Assembly: GCA_014584345.1 (NCBI GenBank)
Contig: JACTNB010000018.1
Location: 1 to 27,818 of the forward strand
From: Planctomycetota bacterium
Lineage (GTDB): Bacteria > Planctomycetota > Planctomycetia > Planctomycetales > Planctomycetaceae
Direction: 5' to 3'
DNA: 27,818 nucleotides
A program made the position numbers and the translations under genes. The notes under the pieces were generated by a model, which saw only the letters and a list, made by a program, of their open reading frames with translations, was not told the origin of the DNA and did no database searches. This document shows, in pieces, positions 18,201 through 24,914 of the stretch; the stretch's first letter is position 1; each line of letters starts with the position of its first letter.

Positions 18201-18549
18201 CTTGTAAACTTCTTTCATCATCGGGAGCATCGCAGCAATCAGGCGTAAACCCCCAGCCAAACTCCACCTGAAATGGATCACATGTTCCAAACCCATCTTT
18301 AATTCCATCAAATGACATTCCACAAGTATTTAATGCCAGGTTTAGAACAGATGGAGGATTACTTGTGGGCTCATTCGAATCACAAATTAAGCTAATTTTA
18401 TACCCGCTGGATTGACTTCCGTTCCAAGCATTACCATCCCAGATTAACTGAAGTTGCGCATCGTTGTGCGAGCATACTTCCATCCATGCAAATACTCTGC
18501 AGTTTAATTTCGTCGGCAGCTTTCGCAGGCAACACAAGCTCTGAACCAT
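12223..18549 (-). CDS. Giant Rhs/YD-repeat protein with variable Cys-rich tip
   Basis: This 2108-aa protein has, in order: a Cys-containing N-terminal module (about 1-115, with WDGNAWNG and several CC/C pairs); a Pro-rich linker (about 120-185) with 7-residue PNPWDPK repeats; a long core of YD repeats such as TYDSLGRP and YDNLNRVIKTE (about 210-1850); the conserved Rhs-associated core near YSAYGQPMF to MDPSGL (about 1880-1959); and a 149-aa tip with 15 Cys. Rhs cores form a shell that encloses the tip, which in known systems is often a toxin. Poly-Ser tracts of 8, 8 and 7 residues interrupt the core. No signal peptide is evident. The ATG has AAGGGA about eight bases upstream. N-terminus and tip are AT-rich, the core GC-rich. 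The tip activity is unknown. Confidence 0.92.
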   Translation of the reverse strand: MVQSLCCLRKLPTKLNCRVFAWMEVCSHNDAQLQLIWDGNAWNGSQSSGYKISLICDSNEPTSNPPSVLNLALNTCGMSFDGIKDGFGTCDPFQVEFGWGFTPDCCDAPDDERSLQVIISETIPIPDALPEPSPPSPIPAPPSPDPSPNPPSPIPGDPKPNPWDPRPNPWDPKPNPWDPTPGCSSGTCGRPGCGSSYEFSIGPVKYGTGALIYQASDLSVGGYGVSWGHTRSFRSRMSHAETIGQGVNWQVTEWPFLVQGPSGLVGTEITQVVIQGTANASLWFDKIEGTWTPRFNVKSHLEHDTETQCYRLTDLDGSITEFDDYTGMFTRRVSPGGQTVAVTAMSTNGANFTEVERAYTEGTDTITEQFLYSYIDEGDLLLESVTLRRKLNAGAWQNIQRATYDYYGVDDPHGNEEDLKSATTQSWDGSAWQDTGTYYYRYYKHLEPNGSSSSSSSSANEPAAYLLKYILNPQAFDRLAADPAVSDPFTATDAQVAEYADYYFEFDEKQRVVLERIKGGTETFTFAYEESTFEDDVNAWKTKTTETLPDGSANIVYCNYAAQPMLSILKSGEDEWYTFYKYDASSNIVLQATSAAISGYDDQYADLLHEVSGSYEYLRNSAGLIHTFTYHAPTNWLATSHLQEGEQGTPIQQLEREYIPCDCCNNSSSSSSSSAGGQPVYFLSRETRYPSATDPQETIVTSYDYTWYEGTCQVQERVTTLPVIADSQNGSGVANTLREYFDTHGYRTWSMDERGFISRMVYDIPTGAIVRQVQDVDTSIETDHPTGWVTPTGGGLNLVSDYEHDDRGRITQSLGPAHQIDLGGTPTTVRTANWIVYEANASRNITRTAQGYATGSAPGYTYTLVNPVNITEVDKNGNVREQIQATRASTAGKLLPSDTFAQSSYTRWHTYQYTECCQVHSERVYFDIPATGVGLKSVNYAETSYRYDEMKRRVATISPGGTINRVVYGPRGLVLSNWVGTNDNGATPTDPTGGGATGNNMVVVSANQYDGGQPGGNGNLTQQTSHVNSSDTRVTTFTYDFRNRRLTTTGELDYFEKTYYDNLNRVIKTERYDTDETGNLLARSETLYDDLNRVYRTNQYGVDPSTGTVGNSLVNNTWYDASGNVIKSLPAGSDLFTKTTYDSLGRPTVRYVGYDLDETTYAEAGSVTDDTILEQSETVYDDGSNVLETRERQRYHDAPATQTGPLQDPDTTPKARVSYAAQYADGIGRMVANANYGTNGGSELTRPGTIPNRSDTILVTTLEYDQAGNSSETVDPAGMVTVMEFDDFGRETKRIMNPQSSSSSSSGGLCVVSEDANVTVRTAYNPDGNVISITAENSVTGDQTTQYIYGTTLTDSDIASTFLKRQEIYPDSVDASDVISFSYNRQQQTTTVTDQNGTVHTYDYDKLGRHTQDRVTTLGTDVDAAVRRIEMTYEVRGMREHLTSYDNPAVGQGDIVNDVLFVYNDFGQLTTDYQSHEDAVNPATTPKVQYTYADGAENTVRPTALVYPNGRELHYDYGSTGEMADAASRVASLIDDDGTTHLVDYSYLGRGGSAQSVNAPFGRGFVVADSPQPEVKWTMVDLAGTNDPDTGDIYSGFDRFGRVKDNRWYNYDALADVDRIQYGYNRAGNRIWRKNVVADALGKHFDELYGNDAIQRLKDLQRGTLNGSHNGVTDETYAECWSLDQTGNWQKYLQDDDGSGWDLNQSRTANTVNEITDISASTGPTWVTPAYSKAGNMTTMPQPADPTASFTATYDAWNRLVKLVDDTTTHTIASYQYDGAKRRVVEQAYTTGTLEETRHCYFTEPSKWQLIEERLDSSMEAEKQFVWGLRYIDEILLRDRDTNNNGTLDERLYGLQDANWNVTCLIDGSGAAQERFAYSAYGQPMFLNDSFVPQSSSSNEWEWLYAAYRWDQGTEVFNVRNRAYHSVLGLFVTRDPEKYVDGTNVYIAYFVYKGMDPSGLACKVTYDCRTTNISHDKTKKTTECTYECKSIKMDLMTGGGELFTCDDFVDATKSDDGATVPHIFEDVIIIDDSCGICSSPIERVVVYSFERRGLDCSKEECKQLCDKGRSIDSIVCRLLPPPVQAACRIASRGGRPLCKLYCDLCKNK
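14632..14652 (-). repeat. Poly-serine tract 3 of the Rhs protein
   Basis: Seven consecutive Ser codons, a mixture of AGT and TCN, follow NPQ in the Rhs core. The other tracts lie at 17176-17199 (eight Ser, seven of them AGC/AGT), 16528-16551 (eight Ser, all TCN), with a short one of four Ser near 12855-12866. The mixed codons argue for selection on the amino acids rather than simple repeat slippage. They look like flexible, or glycosylated, loops. Confidence 0.8.
18013..18083 (-). repeat. 21-bp tandem repeats encoding PNPWDPK
   Basis: About three and a half copies of a 21-base unit encode the heptad PNPWDP followed by K, R or T, within the Pro-rich linker of the Rhs protein. The copies differ at a few bases. 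The linker separates the N-terminal Cys module from the YD-repeat shell and marks the switch from AT-rich to GC-rich sequence. Copy number could vary between strains. Confidence 0.8.
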
Positions 18550-18596
18550 CGTATATTCCCTTTATCAGGCATCGACATGTATGAGTGTGGATTGAG

Positions 18597-18944
18597 TCAG
18601 ACTGTTTCGTAATTCCCGCAGCCCGCGCAGCAGGCGATCCCCTCCAGGGGTTTTTGCAGGCTGCAGCGGTCGTGAAGTTCGCAGGCGAAGACTTTGATGC
18701 GGATGTTGCCGCGGCAGGAGGGGCAGTCTTCCGTGCCGAGTTCCTCGCCCAGGTGGCGGCAGTCATCCCGGAGTGGGGGTGGCGGTGCGGGGGGCCGCTG
18801 GATCCCGGCTTGCCCTGTTTCGTAGGCCCGGAACCAGTCCTCGCGTCGACGGCAGAGTTCGAAGTCGTGCCGCGATTTCTGGCAGCGATGCCGAGCACAC
18901 CAGCCCGGGGCGGTGCACTCGCAGGGAGTCACTTTCACGTCCAT
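18597..18944 (-). CDS. 115-aa Cys-rich protein with two zinc-binding-like modules
   Basis: This small protein starts with CECTAPGWCARHRCQKSRHD and ELCRRREDWFRAYETGQAG, a Cys/His module that matches the N-terminus of the next glycosyltransferase upstream (C-x-C, GWC-x-RH, K, LCR, F, E-x-GQ in the same order and spacing). After a short Pro linker, residues 70-113 carry CPSCRG, FACELHDRC and CCAGCGNY, a second treble-clef or zinc-ribbon-like set of Cys and His. No signal peptide or membrane segment is seen. ATG at 18944 overlaps the glycosyltransferase stop by ten bases, so the two are made together. The role is unknown; a zinc-binding adaptor that brings the glycosyltransferase to its target is one possibility. 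Its stop lies 47 bases before the Rhs start, just where the AT-rich Rhs N-terminus begins. Confidence 0.75.
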   Translation of the reverse strand: MDVKVTPCECTAPGWCARHRCQKSRHDFELCRRREDWFRAYETGQAGIQRPPAPPPPLRDDCRHLGEELGTEDCPSCRGNIRIKVFACELHDRCSLQKPLEGIACCAGCGNYETV

Positions 18945-20956
18945 GCGGTTCGGTCCTTGTGGTTGACCCCGTGGGGGGAGGCAGGCTGGAAGTAGAAGAG
19001 CACTATTGTCTGTGCGGTTGGCGTGGTCAGCATCTGTTCCTCGACGACAACCCCCGGAAATTCGACGAGGAGTTGCTCGACCAGCGAGCCCGGTGGGGGA
19101 TCGTTGTTTCCCGTCAGGCAGAGCACGACCTTGCGTGTTCCTGCCGCCAGGGCGGAACGCAGATCCTGCTGCCAGGCGTTGCCGAGTCCACTTCCCCGCA
19201 GAATGAGGGCATCGGCCGCGGGGGGGGTGTGCTCGGGAGTTGCGTTACGGAGGAAGGATTCCGGTGTGATCCCGTTTCCGTTGCTGGTCTCGATGCTTGC
19301 CTCTTGAACCCGACTGCAATCGGCCAGGAACTGCCGGATGCTATCCCCGGCGAGGGGATGTTCGACAATAAGTTCGGCTATGGCCAGTTTGCCCACGGGA
19401 TCGGCTGGCCCGGTGTTCGCGCCGATATGCTCGCATTCGCAGTCCCAGCGAACGCGGGCTTCCCAGCCGGTCTTCCGCAGCCGCGAATAAAAGGCGATAT
19501 CAAAATCGGCCGGGTGCCCCTGGGCCGTGAAGACGGTTTGCCGCAGGACGCTCCCCCGGACGATCGTGCAACCAAATCCGTTGCCGCCAATGGGCTGCAG
19601 GCCTTGCCCGGGCTGGCTCACGTGCGCGACATCGTTGATCCAGACACAGTAGCCCTCGTGGTAACGGCTGCGATAGGGTGCGGCGACGGAGACCACTTCC
19701 TTCCCGAAGCCCTGCAGGAGACGTTCGCAGACATCGGCCGGAGGAATCACGTCGTCTTCCAGGAACCAGACGTATTCGGTATTCGCGACCCTGGCAAAAT
19801 GATTGTAGATTTCCGCCATGGCCCGCCGGACGGCGGTTTTCGTGAGGGGTTGATGCCGGTCGTCATCCGCCAGTCGGGGCGCGCCGACTCCCAGCCTGGT
19901 GTAGGCGCAGCGCGCGTAGGCGGAATGGGCGGCCCAGTCCTTGACGGTTTGTCCGAACGCCGCGTCCTGGCTGGTATCGAGCAACTCCAGCACGATTTGC
20001 GCGTGGGGCCAGGTTTGCCGCTCCAGGAATGCCACGGTGCGGGGCCAGATTTCGCGGCGCCCCGACAGCGCGATACACAACGTAAGGCACTCCTGGGCCA
20101 GTCCCGCGTACTGGAAATAGTTGTCATGCTCGCGACGCATGGTCTGCATCCAGTTGTGCCCATGCTGGCGGTAGTGATAGACCGACGGCTGCTTGCGGGC
20201 CGTCCAATGGCCGCGGAGCACGTGCTTCCAGATAAACCAATCCCCCTGGGTCAGGTAGGGATCGATGCGGCGCTCGAAGACCCCCGATTGTTCCAGGGCC
20301 TCCCGGCGGACCAGGCTCCCGGCATGGATAAAATTGTCCCGCTCCAGCTCCGCCCGGCTAAACTTCGTCGGATAGGACTTGTAGGAGGTATCGTTGCCGA
20401 ACATCTGGCAATCGGAATAGACCACGCCGACCCGGTAATCCGCGAACAACGGCAGTCCCCGTTCGAGGTAGTCGGGCGAGAGCCGGTCGTCGGCGTCCAG
20501 AAAACAGACGATCCCGGCCCCCGTGCATTCCAGGCCATGCCGCCGGGTTTGATGCACGTTGCGAAACTCAACCCGCTCGTACCGCACCCCCTGGTCCGCA
20601 AACCGTGCGGCCACTTCGCGGGTGTTGTCGCTGGAGGCATCGTCCACCACCACGATCTCCGTCGCGGGCAGCGTTTGCCGCAACACACTCTCCAGGCAAT
20701 CTCCCAGGAAATGCCCATAGTTATGGCAGATGATGGCGATGGCGACTTCCGGAGCGGGGAGCCCACGGAAGCCCGCGGCACCCGGCAATGGCCGCGGCTG
20801 GCCGGGTGCCGCCGGGCGTGGACCTTGTCCGCATTCCCACTGCGCGAACACTTGGGGATTGAAGCGGCACAGGCGATGCCAGGCCTGGTCTTTCTCGATG
20901 CCATGCCGCTGGCACCAGCCAGCCGCCGGACAGTCACACGCGGTGTTGGATTTCAT
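18935..20956 (-). CDS. Two-domain glycosyltransferase with N-terminal Cys module
   Basis: This 673-aa protein has an N-terminal Cys/His module (about 6-45: CDCPAAGWCQRHGIEKDQAW, then HRLCR); a GT2 domain (about 70-290) with VAIAIICHNYGHFLGDCLES, VVVDDASSDNTREVA and the DxD-type VCFLDADDRLSPDY; and a second GT-A-like domain (about 330-590) with NTEYVWFLEDDVIPPADVCE, GGNGFGCTIVR and ADFDIAFYSRLRKTGW. A small alpha/beta tail follows (VVLCLTGNNDPPPGSLVEQL). Two active sites suggest it adds two sugars in sequence or builds a repeating glycan. ATG at 20956 has GGGGAGGA eight bases upstream; the longer open frame lies within the preceding gene. It overlaps the upstream GT2 gene by 23 bases and the downstream Cys-rich gene by 10. 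Confidence 0.88.
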   Translation of the reverse strand: MKSNTACDCPAAGWCQRHGIEKDQAWHRLCRFNPQVFAQWECGQGPRPAAPGQPRPLPGAAGFRGLPAPEVAIAIICHNYGHFLGDCLESVLRQTLPATEIVVVDDASSDNTREVAARFADQGVRYERVEFRNVHQTRRHGLECTGAGIVCFLDADDRLSPDYLERGLPLFADYRVGVVYSDCQMFGNDTSYKSYPTKFSRAELERDNFIHAGSLVRREALEQSGVFERRIDPYLTQGDWFIWKHVLRGHWTARKQPSVYHYRQHGHNWMQTMRREHDNYFQYAGLAQECLTLCIALSGRREIWPRTVAFLERQTWPHAQIVLELLDTSQDAAFGQTVKDWAAHSAYARCAYTRLGVGAPRLADDDRHQPLTKTAVRRAMAEIYNHFARVANTEYVWFLEDDVIPPADVCERLLQGFGKEVVSVAAPYRSRYHEGYCVWINDVAHVSQPGQGLQPIGGNGFGCTIVRGSVLRQTVFTAQGHPADFDIAFYSRLRKTGWEARVRWDCECEHIGANTGPADPVGKLAIAELIVEHPLAGDSIRQFLADCSRVQEASIETSNGNGITPESFLRNATPEHTPPAADALILRGSGLGNAWQQDLRSALAAGTRKVVLCLTGNNDPPPGSLVEQLLVEFPGVVVEEQMLTTPTAQTIVLFYFQPASPHGVNHKDRTAWT

Positions 20957-21626
20957 GCGGTGGTTCCTCCCCGAGGTGATATTCCGGTATCTCGTCCGTC
21001 TGCCAGGTCGAGTCTCCCCGCCGCCAGCCCAGATGCCTGGCGCCTCCCGGCAGAACCGCGAGCTGTTTTCCCTGACTCCGCAGCGAGTGCGGCGCGTCCC
21101 GGCAGACCCACCAGTCAAAATCCTTGAGCTGCTGAACGGGAAGGGGCCGCATTCGTTCGAACGGATCCGTGGCAAACACCAGGCTGCAGCCCCGTTCCGT
21201 GGATTTCAGGTGGAACTCCCGCCCGGCGATCTGAACTGTTCCTTCCGAGGGATGCTCGGGGCTGTGCTGGTAACTGACCGCCCCCAGGTCCGGCTGCTGA
21301 CGCAGGGCGTCCAGCGCCAGCGTCAGGGGTTGGCGATACTCCATGTCGGCGTCGCTGATGAGCAGAAACTCGTACCGCTCGGACAACGATTGGGGGATCG
21401 CCCGCTCCAGGGCGCCGTTGATCCCCAGATTGCGATGCAGCAGCAGATACCCCGACAAGCCGCCGGACCGACGAATGAGCCGGCGCGTTTCCCGGTCCGA
21501 GCCGTTGTCCACCACGAACAACTCGGCCGACAGTCCCCGCGCCTGCTGCCGCAGGCTGGCGATGGTCCGTTCCAGAAACGCCGGACGGTTCCAACTGACA
21601 ATGAGCGCCAACAGGTCCCGCTTCAT
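20934..21626 (-). CDS. Family 2 glycosyltransferase
   Basis: This 230-aa protein has the GT2 layout: LLALIVSWNRPAFLERTIAS at the N-terminus, ELFVVDNGSDRETRRLI (VDNGS loop), then a glycine-rich HRNLGINGALERAI, then FLLISDADMEYRQPL with the DAD metal-binding motif. The C-terminal part has DFDWWVCRDAPHSLRSQGKQ, resembling the acceptor half. No membrane segment is present. ATG at 21626 is well supported: GAGGAGG is five bases upstream and the codon overlaps the previous stop (ATGA). It probably adds one residue of the same glycan as its neighbours; donor and acceptor cannot be deduced. Confidence 0.87.
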   Translation of the reverse strand: MKRDLLALIVSWNRPAFLERTIASLRQQARGLSAELFVVDNGSDRETRRLIRRSGGLSGYLLLHRNLGINGALERAIPQSLSERYEFLLISDADMEYRQPLTLALDALRQQPDLGAVSYQHSPEHPSEGTVQIAGREFHLKSTERGCSLVFATDPFERMRPLPVQQLKDFDWWVCRDAPHSLRSQGKQLAVLPGGARHLGWRRGDSTWQTDEIPEYHLGEEPPHEIQHRV

Positions 21627-24289
21627 GGCTGCCTCCTCACGACGAACCAGTCCCAGTCGTAGCGGGTCAGAAATGTTTGGGAGTGTCCGGTCAACGCTGC
21701 CTGGAACTCCTGGGAGACGTCTTTCCAGCCGGCCTGGGCCACCTGAGTCTGCCACCACGCGCGGGACCGGATGCACAGATGCGTCGGATCATCCTCCTCG
21801 GCACGACGGCCAGTCCGCTGAAAGAACTCGGCCGTATCCAGCACGCAGAACAGCTGACCTCCCGGTCGGGTGACGCGCCGCAGTTCCGCCAGGATGTGAG
21901 GCACCAGGGCCGGTTTCCAGTGCTCGGCGACCTGGGCGCAGTGCAGAAAATCAAAGGTCTCGTCCTCGAACGGATGCAGATTCACGGCATCGCAGACCTG
22001 CAAGCGGTCGGCCAGTACCGGCCACCGCGCACGCCCCAGGTGGAGCGTGTATTCATTGAGATCGACCCCCGTGGCTTGTGCCCCGGCTTCCTGGAATCCC
22101 CACGCCAGGGCGCCACACGCACAGCCCACATCGAGCACGGCCCGACCTGCCAACTGGAAGACATCCCGCAGCCAATGGGCATAATCCCGCTGCCAGTCCC
22201 CATACGCCAGATAATCGAGTCCCCCCTCCTGGTGTTCCCGATAATAGGAGGCGTCGTACCGGCGCGAGGACAGTTTTCCGAGAAACCGCCGCTCTTCCAG
22301 CCGTTTGCGGACCTCTCCGAGCGGCTGCCGGGTGAGGTGGCCGAGCACATGCGCGCGGAGATCGAGGCCGAGATCCTGGTATGTGTGATGGCGGTAGGCC
22401 GTCTCGAAGTAGGCCAGCGACAAGGGACCGGGGGCACGGCACGCGTGGTTTTCGGGAACCAGGTGCGTCACGTTCTCGGCCAGGTCAAAAAAACGCACGG
22501 GGTGATGCTGGTGCCAGACGCCCAGGGTCGGCGTGGTGGTGGCCCCCGCCACGTGCAGTGGCCCGCTGTCGATCCCGATCATCAGGGCCGAGGCTTCTAT
22601 CAACGCGGCGAGGGTGGCCGCGTCTCCCGTCCGGGCCTGCCCGGCACGGGACTGTTCCCAGAGCGGATGCCCGACTCCCGGATTGAATATCCGGGTGTTG
22701 TCCACGAACGGGCAACGGCGATCCCAGTCCAGCACGACCGGCACATACCCCTGTTCGATCGCATCCCGGCAGACTTCGGCGATCAGGTCATGGGGCAGAT
22801 CCTTGCGGGACTGGGAGGTGTTCCCCTGGTAATGAATGACCACGACCGGGAATCGCTCGCGGGCCGCCGGAGTAGCCCCCGTGATCTCGCGGAGATAGTC
22901 GCGCGCCGCTTGAGTCTCGCGAGCGCCACGGGGGATCGTATACCGCATCCACTCGGGGCGGGGCGCCACCTGAAACACCTCCAGCAGGCAGCGGGCGACC
23001 TTGGTGCTGGGCCAGTGTTCGTGGTCCGTCTCGCATTCATGCCAGTCCAGGGAAATTCTCTCGTCCACGGGGATCGGCCGGTCCCGTATCTGCTCCAGCA
23101 GGTGCACTTCGTCGGCCAGGCGATAAAAGCAGCTCTGTTTCCCCTGCAGGGCCGCCACCTGAATGTTCCAGTCGGGGAAGAAGTGTCGCAAGTGCGCCAG
23201 GACGGCCGTCAGTTGCACCGCGTCCCCCAGACCATGCCGAAATTCCAGCAGTACGTTGCGCCCCGGCAGGGATCGAACGTGGTCATGCGGCCGGGTGCCG
23301 ACGGGAGGTCGATGCCGTTGTGAAGGATACTGCAAAACGCCTCCCTCGTAATAACGCGCGATGTGCTGAATGACTTCCCCGGGCTCGATCATCTGCAGGC
23401 AACGGGGAATGACCAGCGTTTCGGAAATTCTGACCGGTTGCTCGCACAGGTTCCGCCGATCCTTGTCCTCGCCGTCCCCCACCTTCTGGCAGCGGGATTT
23501 CCAGCAACCCCCTGTCTGGCAGCAGGACAGGGCTCCCACGGTGTGCAGAAAGCGGTGCTGCGGATAGGCTTCCCACTGGGGCGGTTCCCGCCCCCCGGCA
23601 ATGACCACGCAGGGACGCGCGCGCGGCTGTCCCGGCGCCGACTCCAGCGCGGCCGCCGCATGCATGGCAAACGTGACCGGACACAACACTCCCTGGGCGT
23701 GATAGATCACGCGCAGAAAGTCCCGCAGGGAGGTCCGCCCCACAAGATTCAGCACCCCCTGCAGTTCCGGGTGCCAATGCCCGCTGGCCCCGCACTGCAC
23801 GAAGTCGATTTTTCCACGAAAATGATCGACCACGCCTTGATAAGAGGCGGGATTCCACCACTTGGCCGTGAAGTCGTACTTGCCACCCGCCAGCACCACC
23901 CAGTAATGCTCCGGCAACTCGCTGCCGGCAATAATTCGGTCGGCTTTTTCCGCATCGTCCAAATAGAGATCGCCACAAAACCGGGTGAGCGGCACGGGCA
24001 CGCCCAACTGAGTTTCCAGATACTGCAAATAACCCTGGATAAAATGCAGGGAAGTCTGGTTGCTTTGATGAATGAGCGGATAATGCATGGTCAAGGACCG
24101 CACCGCCGGATCACCCTCCTCCAGGGGGGTGAGATGGGGATTTCCGTCCCAGAGTTCGCGGGCGGATGTCCGCACGTCGGTCTGAAACCGACCGGGATGC
24201 GCGGCATGCAGATCCCGCACGGCGGCGGTCAGCATGACGATATCGCCGGGACTCTGAAACGACTTGAGTATCAACTTGTCCAAATCCAT
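21623..24289 (-). CDS. Double GT9 (heptosyltransferase-like) protein fused to a methyltransferase
   Basis: This 888-aa protein appears to hold three enzymes. Residues 1-330 form a first GT9-like domain starting LILKSFQSPGDIVMLTAAVR, ending in a Cys cluster (CCQTGGCWKSRC). Residues about 345-650 form a second GT9 domain with LLEFRHGLGDAVQLTAVLAH and the signature MIGIDSGPLHVAGATTTPTL, which in ADP-heptose transferases binds the nucleotide sugar. Residues about 690-888 form a SAM-dependent methyltransferase with VLDVGCACGALAWGFQEAGA and ATGVDLNEY (motif I and the acidic SAM-binding residue). It could transfer sugars and methylate the product. ATG at 24289 is chosen since the family begins there; GGGGA lies immediately before it, so the ribosome-binding site is not ideal. 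It heads the minus-strand glycosylation operon. Confidence 0.85.
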   Translation of the reverse strand: MDLDKLILKSFQSPGDIVMLTAAVRDLHAAHPGRFQTDVRTSARELWDGNPHLTPLEEGDPAVRSLTMHYPLIHQSNQTSLHFIQGYLQYLETQLGVPVPLTRFCGDLYLDDAEKADRIIAGSELPEHYWVVLAGGKYDFTAKWWNPASYQGVVDHFRGKIDFVQCGASGHWHPELQGVLNLVGRTSLRDFLRVIYHAQGVLCPVTFAMHAAAALESAPGQPRARPCVVIAGGREPPQWEAYPQHRFLHTVGALSCCQTGGCWKSRCQKVGDGEDKDRRNLCEQPVRISETLVIPRCLQMIEPGEVIQHIARYYEGGVLQYPSQRHRPPVGTRPHDHVRSLPGRNVLLEFRHGLGDAVQLTAVLAHLRHFFPDWNIQVAALQGKQSCFYRLADEVHLLEQIRDRPIPVDERISLDWHECETDHEHWPSTKVARCLLEVFQVAPRPEWMRYTIPRGARETQAARDYLREITGATPAARERFPVVVIHYQGNTSQSRKDLPHDLIAEVCRDAIEQGYVPVVLDWDRRCPFVDNTRIFNPGVGHPLWEQSRAGQARTGDAATLAALIEASALMIGIDSGPLHVAGATTTPTLGVWHQHHPVRFFDLAENVTHLVPENHACRAPGPLSLAYFETAYRHHTYQDLGLDLRAHVLGHLTRQPLGEVRKRLEERRFLGKLSSRRYDASYYREHQEGGLDYLAYGDWQRDYAHWLRDVFQLAGRAVLDVGCACGALAWGFQEAGAQATGVDLNEYTLHLGRARWPVLADRLQVCDAVNLHPFEDETFDFLHCAQVAEHWKPALVPHILAELRRVTRPGGQLFCVLDTAEFFQRTGRRAEEDDPTHLCIRSRAWWQTQVAQAGWKDVSQEFQAALTGHSQTFLTRYDWDWFVVRRQP

Positions 24290-24587
24290 TCCCCGTCGAT
24301 CAGGAACCGCGGGCCAACGACCACTCCACCTCTGGGCGGTCGAAATAGCATTCCGGCGCGACGGCTGAAATGCCATTGACGACCATCGGCCGAACACCGC
24401 GCCCGATGCAGGTCGCCGCTAACTCTGGTTACTCAGGAAATCCTAGTGAGCGATAGTATGAGGGGCGTGTACTGCAGCAACACGTGCCGTAAATGAATCA
24501 GTACCGCAGTGACCAGCAGGACTGCTGGTAGGGCAAATAGTGACCGTTCAAAATTCTCCCGGCAAGTGCAGTTAAGACAAATATAGA

Positions 24588-24616
24588 ATATTATCCGATT
24601 TTTAATGTATTGTGAA
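24588..24616 (-). promoter_or_regulatory. Sigma70-type promoter of the glycosylation operon
   Basis: On the minus strand: TTCACA (24616-24611), a 17-base spacer, then TAATAT (24593-24588). Each box has at least four of six consensus bases and the spacing is ideal. It lies in a distinctly AT-rich stretch about 290 bases upstream of the GT9-methyltransferase start, with no other gene between. The long 5' untranslated region is unexplained. This is a prediction from sequence only. Confidence 0.45.
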
Positions 24617-24634
24617 TAATCTCTGTTTTACGGC

Positions 24635-24673
24635 TTGACGCTCCCCCCCTGTGACAACTCCTTGTCACAGGGG
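24635..24673 (-). mobile_element. Perfect 12-bp hairpin, possible IS200/IS605-type end
   Basis: Bases 24646-24657 pair perfectly with 24662-24673 around a 4-base loop (arms CCCCTGTGACAA and TTGTCACAGGGG). On the minus strand the stem is followed, after seven bases, by TCAA (24638-24635), and there the sequence changes abruptly from GC-rich to AT-rich. A hairpin a few bases before TCAA at an element boundary resembles the right end of IS200/IS605-family elements. A minus-strand frame ending QGGSVKP and a stop crosses the hairpin and recalls TnpB C-termini. No transposase gene is intact. There is no T-tract, so a terminator is less likely. Confidence 0.3.
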
Positions 24674-24914
24674 ACGCCAACTCCCACCACGGCCACCGGG
24701 GGCAGGCCACCACGCGGGAACCACGGGGCGGTTCAACCCCCAGCGCCTCGCCCCGGCCCCATGGACACGCCTCGGCCAGCTTGCCGCGCTTGTGCAATCA
24801 GCACGAGACCAGTGGCCCGCGGCACTCGATCCGCGTCAGCTCCAGCGCTTTCGCATTGCCTCCCCTCGGTTGTGATCAAGAAGCCCGCATTCCTGGCGTT
24901 TTTCCGCCTGGAGT

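Noticed and set aside
18773..21127. A 784-codon plus-strand open frame opposite the two-domain glycosyltransferase
   Set aside because: The minus-strand frame has clear GT motifs and good start signals; the plus frame has none. The 548-codon plus frame at 21677-23323 was rejected for the same reason.
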